Shown here piece by piece: positions 6,085-9,632 of a stretch of DNA of 9,632 bases (position 1 is its first letter; every line of letters begins with the position of its first letter). Origin of the DNA: Hyphomicrobiales bacterium (GTDB lineage: Bacteria > Pseudomonadota > Alphaproteobacteria > Rhizobiales > S144-23). The notes under the pieces were generated by a model that saw only the letters and a program-made list of their open reading frames with translations, was not told where the DNA came from and did no database searches. The stretch covers positions 1-9,632 of the forward strand of contig WGBL01000316.1 of the NCBI GenBank assembly GCA_015494375.1. The letters run 5' to 3'. The position numbers were made by a program, and so were the translations under genes.

Positions 6085-6108
6085 TTTGATTTCGAGGTGG
6101 GACTCGTG

Positions 6109-6477
6109 ATGCGCCGCGTTGCCATCGTCGTTGCCATTTTGGTTGCTGCCCAGTTTGCGTTCCACGAGCTGCTATACCGCAATTCCACCCGCAATGTGCT
6201 GATCGACACCTACCGTGCTCCGGCCATCCAGTCGTGCGCGCGCGATGCACGCAAGCAGCGCCTCGCTGTGGCGGCCGAGGCCTGGCAAAAGCCTTCGTCG
6301 ATCAAGCTCGTCATCGGCAAGGACGATCTCGACGTCTATTTTTGGCAGGTGGACAATCCCATGTGGAAGGCGCGTTACACCAACCCCTATCTCTTCATCG
6401 TCGCCGAGAAGCCTTCGGGCTATGTGCTTTGCGAATATGACATCATCCACCGCACGGCTTCGGTGCAGCGGATGTAG
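6109..6477 (+). CDS. Small membrane-anchored or secreted protein of unknown function
   Basis: I cannot assign a function. The ATG at 6109 has GAGGTGG 8 bases upstream (6094-6100) and starts a 122-residue protein; an earlier in-frame ATG at 6025 would add 28 residues translated from an 8-bp repeat and is unlikely. The N-terminus MRRVAIVVAILVAAQFAFHE is a positive start followed by a hydrophobic stretch (about 4-19), either an anchor or an uncleaved signal, so the rest should face the periplasm. Cys43 and Cys108 could form a disulfide there. The middle (KPSSIKLVIGKDDLDVYFWQ, then NPMWKARYTNPYLFIVAE) has alternating beta-type sequence and many aromatics, as in a small compact domain. Codon use and GC match the neighbours. 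I have the impression that similar proteins are widespread in Hyphomicrobiales, but that is memory, not a search. It appears monocistronic, with 705 bases before the next gene. Confidence 0.75.
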   Translation: MRRVAIVVAILVAAQFAFHELLYRNSTRNVLIDTYRAPAIQSCARDARKQRLAVAAEAWQKPSSIKLVIGKDDLDVYFWQVDNPMWKARYTNPYLFIVAEKPSGYVLCEYDIIHRTASVQRM

Positions 6478-6524
6478 GCGCGCGGCCGCGGTGCACCGCA
6501 GAGGAGAGAACTCAACTTATGCCA

Positions 6525-6586
6525 GGCTGCATTGACGGGCTGCATTGACAGGCTGCGACGGGCTGCATTGACAGGCTGCATTGACA
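6525..6586. repeat. 13-bp tandem repeat, five units (GGCTGCATTGACA)
   Basis: Units run 6525-6537, 6538-6550, 6551-6560 (a 10-bp version lacking ATT), 6561-6573 and 6574-6586. Three units carry TTGACA, a perfect -35 hexamer, and a fourth has TTGACG. The last unit pairs with GCAGCC at 6588-6593 to form a 6-bp-stem hairpin. It begins 47 bases after the stop of the small membrane protein. Confidence 0.92.
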
Positions 6587-6874
6587 GGCAGCCTTGGTTT
6601 GCATTCAAGCGCCTGAGTGTTGGTGCGTTTGCGCGCATGAGCCAACCCAAGCGGGGCTGAATGCCCACCTGGTCGCGACAGCGTACTCGGGCCAGACCCA
6701 ATTGCTGCTTTTCACGAGGGCTTCCAAAGATGCCTTCGCCCACCTCCAGCACACATGCGGCCCGCACAACGCACCGGCCGGACTAACACCAACGGCCTAT
6801 ATCAATGCCAACCACTCCAAGGCCCAGGAATCTCAAAACACCTGAACCATTACAGACGCGCGACAGACACGCGT

Positions 6875-6903
6875 TTGACAAGGCGCCCCGGCCCGCTTAG
6901 TGT
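6875..6903 (+). promoter_or_regulatory. Candidate sigma-70-type promoter
   Basis: TTGACA at 6875-6880 and TAGTGT at 6898-6903 are 17 bases apart. The -35 is perfect; the -10 matches three of six, common in GC-rich alphaproteobacteria. A transcript would start near 6910, just before a nested hairpin and about 270 bases ahead of the GST start. Confidence 0.35.
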
Positions 6904-6916
6904 CCCGCTCGACTTT

Positions 6917-7067
6917 CAGGCAAGGCTCCAGACCAGAGCCGTCCGCCTGCACATGGCGCCGCCAGCGAGCGTCGTCGAGGGATCAGCGAGCGCCGATCGC
7001 TCGATGGCCGATCTCATGAGCGGTGTTCCGGGAGGCAGGGGGGCCACACCCGTCAGCGAGGGCTCGC
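6917..7067 (+). ncRNA. Candidate structured RNA or long leader upstream of the GST gene
   Basis: Stems on the plus strand: CAGGC 6917-6921 with GCCTG 6945-6949 enclosing GGCTC 6924-6928 with GAGCC 6936-6940; CGAGCG 6987-6992 with CGCTCG 6998-7003, flanked by GATC/GATC; GGTGT 7022-7026 with ACACC 7046-7050; GCGA/TCGC around 7056-7067. It fits no RNA family I recognise. GC-rich sequence makes chance hairpins common, so this is tentative. Confidence 0.25.
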
Positions 7068-7119
7068 CCGCGGGTGGGTTTGGTGTTTGTTCGCATCCGC
7101 GGGTGGGTTTGGTGCTTGT
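7068..7119. repeat. Direct repeat, two copies, 29-bp period
   Basis: A 23-base sequence beginning CCGCGGGTGGGTTTGGTG occurs at 7068-7090 and 7097-7119 with one mismatch (T or C at copy position 19). Two copies with a 6-base gap are not a CRISPR array. Confidence 0.92.
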
Positions 7120-7129
7120 CGGGGGCAAT

Positions 7130-7142
7130 CGACTATTAGTCG
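7130..7142. promoter_or_regulatory. Operator-like perfect palindrome before the GST gene
   Basis: CGACTA-T-TAGTCG has six-base half-sites around a single T and ends 40 bases before the GST start codon. Its size and place suit a dimeric repressor or activator, but none is encoded nearby. Confidence 0.4.
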
Positions 7143-7182
7143 CGGCCAGCGGGGGGGCGCAGTGGCCAAAGGAGCATCCGTC

Positions 7183-7827
7183 ATGCTGAAAATCTGGGGG
7201 CGCAAGACCTCCATCAACGTGCAAAAGGTCATGTGGACGGTGGCCGAGCTCGACCTCGCACATGAGCGGATCGATGCCGGCGGCCCCTTCGGCCGCCTCG
7301 ACACACCGGAGTTTGCGGCGCTCAATCCGTTCCGTTGCATCCCCGTCATCGAGGACGGCGATTTCGTGCTCTGGGAATCGAACGCCATCGTCCGCTATCT
7401 GGCCGCCACCTATGACCAAGGCGGCCTCGCCCCCGCCGATCCAAAGGCCCTGGCCACCGCCGACCAGTGGGCCGAGTGGTCGGCCGCAACCATCTATCCC
7501 GACCTCATCCCGACGATTTTCCTCTCGCTCATTCGGGTGCCTGCAGCCGAGCGCGACCATGGGGCGGTCGAGGCCGCCGTCAAGCGCGTGGGCGAGGCCT
7601 ATCAGGTGCTCGACGGCCTCATGGCGGGGCGCAGCTTTATTGTGGGCGATACGCTGACCATTGCCGACATCGGGGTGGGCTCCCTGCTCTATCGCTATTT
7701 CACGCTCGACATTGCGCGGCCCGATCTGCCAAATCTCAAAGCCTATTACGAGCGGCTGGCGGAACGTCCCGCCTATCGCGAGCATGTCATGGTGCCCTAT
7801 GACGACATGCGCGTGCCCGGCGCTTAG
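7183..7827 (+). CDS. Glutathione S-transferase-like protein
   Basis: The GST fold transfers glutathione to electrophiles or reduces small substrates in the cytosol. The product is 214 residues from the ATG at 7183; AAAGGAG at 7168-7174 is 8 bases upstream, and the frame above it is only repeat sequence. The thioredoxin-like N-domain starts MLKIWGRKTSINVQKVMW, with Ser10 in the place of the theta-type catalytic Ser. The cis-Pro is Pro54 (FRCIPVIEDGD) and the glutathione gamma-glutamyl site is WESNAIVRYLA (Glu65, Ser66). The helical C-domain carries the folding N-cap motif TLTIADIGVGS (157-167) and ends in NLKAYYERLAERPAYREHV. Length is normal and no key residue is missing. Substrate is unknown; it could be a detoxifying enzyme or one for a specific catabolic step. 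ffh follows after 73 bases on the same strand; they may share a transcript. Confidence 0.92.
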   Translation: MLKIWGRKTSINVQKVMWTVAELDLAHERIDAGGPFGRLDTPEFAALNPFRCIPVIEDGDFVLWESNAIVRYLAATYDQGGLAPADPKALATADQWAEWSAATIYPDLIPTIFLSLIRVPAAERDHGAVEAAVKRVGEAYQVLDGLMAGRSFIVGDTLTIADIGVGSLLYRYFTLDIARPDLPNLKAYYERLAERPAYREHVMVPYDDMRVPGA

Positions 7828-7900
7828 GCCGCGTGCGTAAGCAGGGACGCCCGCCCCACCCAACAAGAGCAAGCCGGCGCTGCCAGGAGACCGACAAGCA

Positions 7901-9403
7901 ATGTTTGAAAGCCTCTCGGATCGCCTCTCGGGCATCCTTGACAAGCTCACCCGGCGCGGCGCACTCGGCGAAAGGGACGTCGCCGAGGCCATGCGCGAGG
8001 TGCGCCGCGCACTGCTTGAGGCCGATGTCGCGCTCGAGGTCGCCCGCAGCTTCACCGACCGGGTGGCCAGGAAGGCCGTCGGGCAGGAGGTCATCCGCTC
8101 GGTGACACCCGGCCAGATGGTGGTCAAGATCGTCCACGACGAGCTCGTCGCCACTCTGGGCGCCGACGCCGCCCCCATCGACCTGCGCGCCACACCTCCT
8201 GTCGCCATCCTCATGGTGGGCTTGCAAGGCTCGGGCAAGACGACGACCACCGCCAAGATCGCCAAACGCCTCTCCGAGCGCGAGGGCAAGAAGGTGCTCA
8301 TGGCCTCGCTCGACACCCGCCGCCCCGCCGCGCAAGAGCAGCTTCGTGTGCTCGGCGAGCAGACGGGCATCGCCACACTGCCCATCATCGAAGGCCAGAC
8401 ACCACAGCAGATCGCCAAGCGCGCCATGGAGGCCGCGCGTCTCGGCGGCTATGACGTGGTGCTGCTCGATACCGCCGGCCGGCTCCATATCGACGAGGGC
8501 CTGATGGCCGAGAGCGTGCAAGTGCGCGACATCGCGCATCCCCACGAGGTGCTGCTCGTCGCCGATGCCCTCACAGGCCAGGATGCGGTGAATGTCGCCA
8601 AGAGCTTTGATGAACGCATCGGCATCACGGGCATCGTGCTCACCCGCGTCGATGGCGACGGCCGGGGCGGTGCGGCCCTCTCGATGCGGGCCGTCACGGG
8701 CAAGCCCATCAAGCTCATCGGCACGGGCGAGAAACTGGATGCGCTCGAGGAGTTTCACCCCGAACGCATCGCCGGACGCATTCTCGGCATGGGCGATGTG
8801 GTGGCGCTCGTCGAGAAGGCGGCTGAGACCATTGATGCCGAGAAGGCGAACCGCATCGCCCGCAAGATGCAGAAGGGGGCGTTCGATCTCGAGGATCTTG
8901 CGAGCCAGCTCGAGCAGATGCAGAAGATCGGCGGCATGTCGGGCATCCTCGGCCTTCTGCCGGGCGTCGGCAAGGTCAAAAAGCAGCTCGATGCGGCCAA
9001 TCTTGACGATTCGATCCTCAAACGCCAGCGGGCCATCATCTCCTCGATGACGCCCAAGGAGCGCCGGCACCCCAAGCTGCTCAATGCCTCGCGCAAGCGG
9101 CGGATTGCGGCGGGCTCGGGCACCACCGTCCAGGAGGTCAACAGGCTCCTCAAGATGCACCGCCAGATGGCGGACATGATGAAAAAGCTCGGCCGCAACA
9201 AGGGCCTCATGAAACAGCTCCTCGGGAGCGGCGGCGCAGAGATGCCCGAGCCGGGAGCGGCGCCACCGGGCGCCTTGCCGCCGGGCATGCCGGGCCTCGG
9301 CAACACCCTGCCGCCACTGCCGCCGGGCCTTGGCGGCAGCGGAGGGGGCATCCCAGGTTTGCCGCCCGGGCCGCTCGGGCGGCCGGGCAAGAAAAAGCGC
9401 TGA
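7901..9403 (+). CDS. ffh: Signal recognition particle GTPase Ffh (SRP54)
   Basis: Ffh binds 4.5S RNA and signal sequences of nascent chains and, with FtsY, brings ribosomes to the inner membrane. The product has 500 residues. The N-domain starts MFESLSDRLSGILDKLTRRG and the ALLEADVAL motif follows at 37-45. The GTPase domain shows G1 GLQGSGKTTTTAKIA (107-121), DTRRPAAQEQL (138-148), DTAGR (190-194) and TRVDGDGRGG (248-257), with Arg where many bacteria have Lys in TKxD; this is usual for alphaproteobacteria. The methionine-rich M-domain (about 320-440) includes the RNA- and signal-binding part ending LKMHRQMADMMKKLG. Residues 442-500 are an unusual Pro/Gly-rich tail ending GKKKR, so it is longer than E. 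coli Ffh (453). AGGAG at 7885-7889 lies 11 bases before the ATG. rpsP follows, as is usual in this class. Confidence 0.98.
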   Translation: MFESLSDRLSGILDKLTRRGALGERDVAEAMREVRRALLEADVALEVARSFTDRVARKAVGQEVIRSVTPGQMVVKIVHDELVATLGADAAPIDLRATPPVAILMVGLQGSGKTTTTAKIAKRLSEREGKKVLMASLDTRRPAAQEQLRVLGEQTGIATLPIIEGQTPQQIAKRAMEAARLGGYDVVLLDTAGRLHIDEGLMAESVQVRDIAHPHEVLLVADALTGQDAVNVAKSFDERIGITGIVLTRVDGDGRGGAALSMRAVTGKPIKLIGTGEKLDALEEFHPERIAGRILGMGDVVALVEKAAETIDAEKANRIARKMQKGAFDLEDLASQLEQMQKIGGMSGILGLLPGVGKVKKQLDAANLDDSILKRQRAIISSMTPKERRHPKLLNASRKRRIAAGSGTTVQEVNRLLKMHRQMADMMKKLGRNKGLMKQLLGSGGAEMPEPGAAPPGALPPGMPGLGNTLPPLPPGLGGSGGGIPGLPPGPLGRPGKKKR

Positions 9404-9410
9404 GGGCATG

Positions 9411-9445
9411 TTGCGCTTTACGCATCACGCATTGCGCATCAGGAG
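9411..9445. repeat. Heptanucleotide tandem repeat between ffh and rpsP
   Basis: Five 7-bp steps: TTGCGCT, TTACGCA, TCACGCA, TTGCGCA, TCAGGAG. The middle three are clear, the outer two decayed. The consensus TTACGCA is unrelated to the heptamer at 2446-2508. Confidence 0.7.
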
Positions 9446-9513
9446 GCTCTGGCAACGCCGCCATCGCAAGCAGCCAACCCAACAACCAATCGTCAATACG
9501 AGAGAGATACCCC

Positions 9514-9632
9514 ATGGCACTCAAAATCAGACTGGCCCGTGCGGGGGCCAAGAAGCGACCCTACTATCGCATTGTCGTGGCTGATTCGCGCGCGCCGCGC
9601 GACGGCCGCTTTATCGAGAAAGTGGGCACCTA
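9514..9632 (+). CDS. rpsP: 30S ribosomal protein S16, 3' end beyond window
   Basis: S16 is an early-binding 30S protein that stabilises the 5' domain of 16S rRNA. The first 39 codons are present and read MALKIRLARAGAKKRPYYRI, then VVADSRAPRDGRFIEKVGTY up to the edge; the last codon lacks its third base but must be Tyr if the pattern holds. This matches the family start closely. A weak GAGAGAG lies at 9500-9506. It lies 110 bases after ffh on the same strand. rimM, trmD and rplS are the genes usually expected next, outside this window. Confidence 0.96.
   Translation, partial: MALKIRLARAGAKKRPYYRIVVADSRAPRDGRFIEKVGT

Larger units (their letters stand above)
5653..6108. other. Divergent intergenic region (456 bp)
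   Basis: This gap separates the divergent dehydrogenase and small membrane protein genes, so promoters for both should be here. I cannot pick a convincing -35/-10 pair on either strand. It holds an inverted repeat AATGC-A-GCATT (5717-5727) joined to a 13-bp tandem duplication (5725-5750), a 12-bp tandem duplication (5809-5832) and an 8-bp tandem repeat (6053-6084). Open frames crossing it are GC-driven and have no supporting start sites. Confidence 0.5.
6478..7182. other. Long intergenic region (705 bp) before the GST gene
   Basis: I see no gene here. Frames of 80-140 codons exist on both strands but overlap repeats, lack ribosome binding sites and match nothing I know. Contents in order are five 13-bp units (6525-6586), about 290 bases with nothing recognisable (6594-6874), a promoter-like pair (6875-6903), a series of hairpins (6917-7067), a 29-bp-period direct repeat (7068-7119) and an operator-like palindrome (7130-7142). 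I checked for tRNA T-loops and the SRP RNA core motif (because ffh is near) and found neither. Confidence 0.55.

Noticed and set aside
6519..6546. Tiny frame ATGCCAGGCTGCATTGAC... after a GAGGAG sequence at 6501
   Set aside because: Ends after eight codons inside the 13-bp repeat; too short and repeat-derived to support.
6594..6845. Possible 83-residue gene in the long gap
   Set aside because: Starts just after the 13-bp repeat, no ribosome binding site, no recognisable pattern; a competing minus-strand frame covers the same bases.
7068..7119. CRISPR-like pair of repeats
   Set aside because: Only two copies with a 6-base gap and no cas genes.
6904..7182. SRP (4.5S) RNA next to ffh
   Set aside because: The conserved tip motif (GGTCAGGTCCGGAAGGAAGC-like) is absent on both strands.
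6916..8427. 503-codon minus-strand frame over the GST and the ffh N-terminus
   Set aside because: Spans two well-supported plus-strand genes and the gap before them; composition is shadow-like, with no family motif or ribosome binding site.
7787..9409. 540-codon open frame on the minus strand, longer than ffh itself
   Set aside because: It is antisense to ffh, which has every SRP54 motif. The translation is a His/Arg/Asp/Leu-rich mix typical of GC-rich antisense frames.

Overview
The window looks like core chromosome of a GC-rich alphaproteobacterium. The protein sequences are alphaproteobacterial in style: for example, Ffh carries TRVDGDGRGG where most bacteria have TKLDGDARGG, and the RbfA/TruB/S15/PNPase set reads the same way. 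The order Hyphomicrobiales is my best guess, but it is inference. High GC produces long open antisense frames over most genes, and I treat these as shadows. I see no transposase, phage gene, CRISPR array, tRNA or rRNA.

Layout. On the minus strand, reading right to left, are a D-2-hydroxyacid dehydrogenase of the glyoxylate/hydroxypyruvate reductase type (4690-5652), rbfA (4006-4410), truB (2849-3868), rpsO (2553-2822) and pnp (start at 2189, running off the left edge). This is the downstream half of the usual nusA-infB-rbfA-truB-rpsO-pnp cluster, but infB is not next to rbfA. The dehydrogenase and a 279-base hairpin-rich gap take its place. On the plus strand are a small membrane-anchored protein of unknown function (6109-6477), a glutathione S-transferase-like gene (7183-7827), ffh (7901-9403) and the first 39 codons of rpsP (9514 to the right edge). 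The last two open the common ffh-rpsP-rimM-trmD-rplS cluster. The two sets diverge from the 5653-6108 gap.

How the genes work together. Most of the window serves making and handling RNA and protein: 30S maturation (RbfA), tRNA modification (TruB), 30S proteins (S15, S16), RNA decay (PNPase) and membrane targeting of nascent chains (Ffh). The dehydrogenase, GST-like protein and small membrane protein are accessory.

The striking part lies between the genes. Nearly every gap holds its own, unrelated short tandem repeat: nine 7-bp units between rpsO and pnp, an 11-bp duplication across the truB stop, 22-bp units between truB and rbfA, 13-bp and 12-bp duplications and four 8-bp units in the divergent gap, five 13-bp units after the small membrane protein, a 29-bp-period pair before the GST, and 7-bp units between ffh and rpsP. 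The gap before rbfA has long imperfect inverted arms enclosing hairpins. The gap before the GST has a promoter-like pair, a run of hairpins and a perfect operator-like palindrome. These are the best places to look for undescribed biology; I do not see a new multi-gene system.
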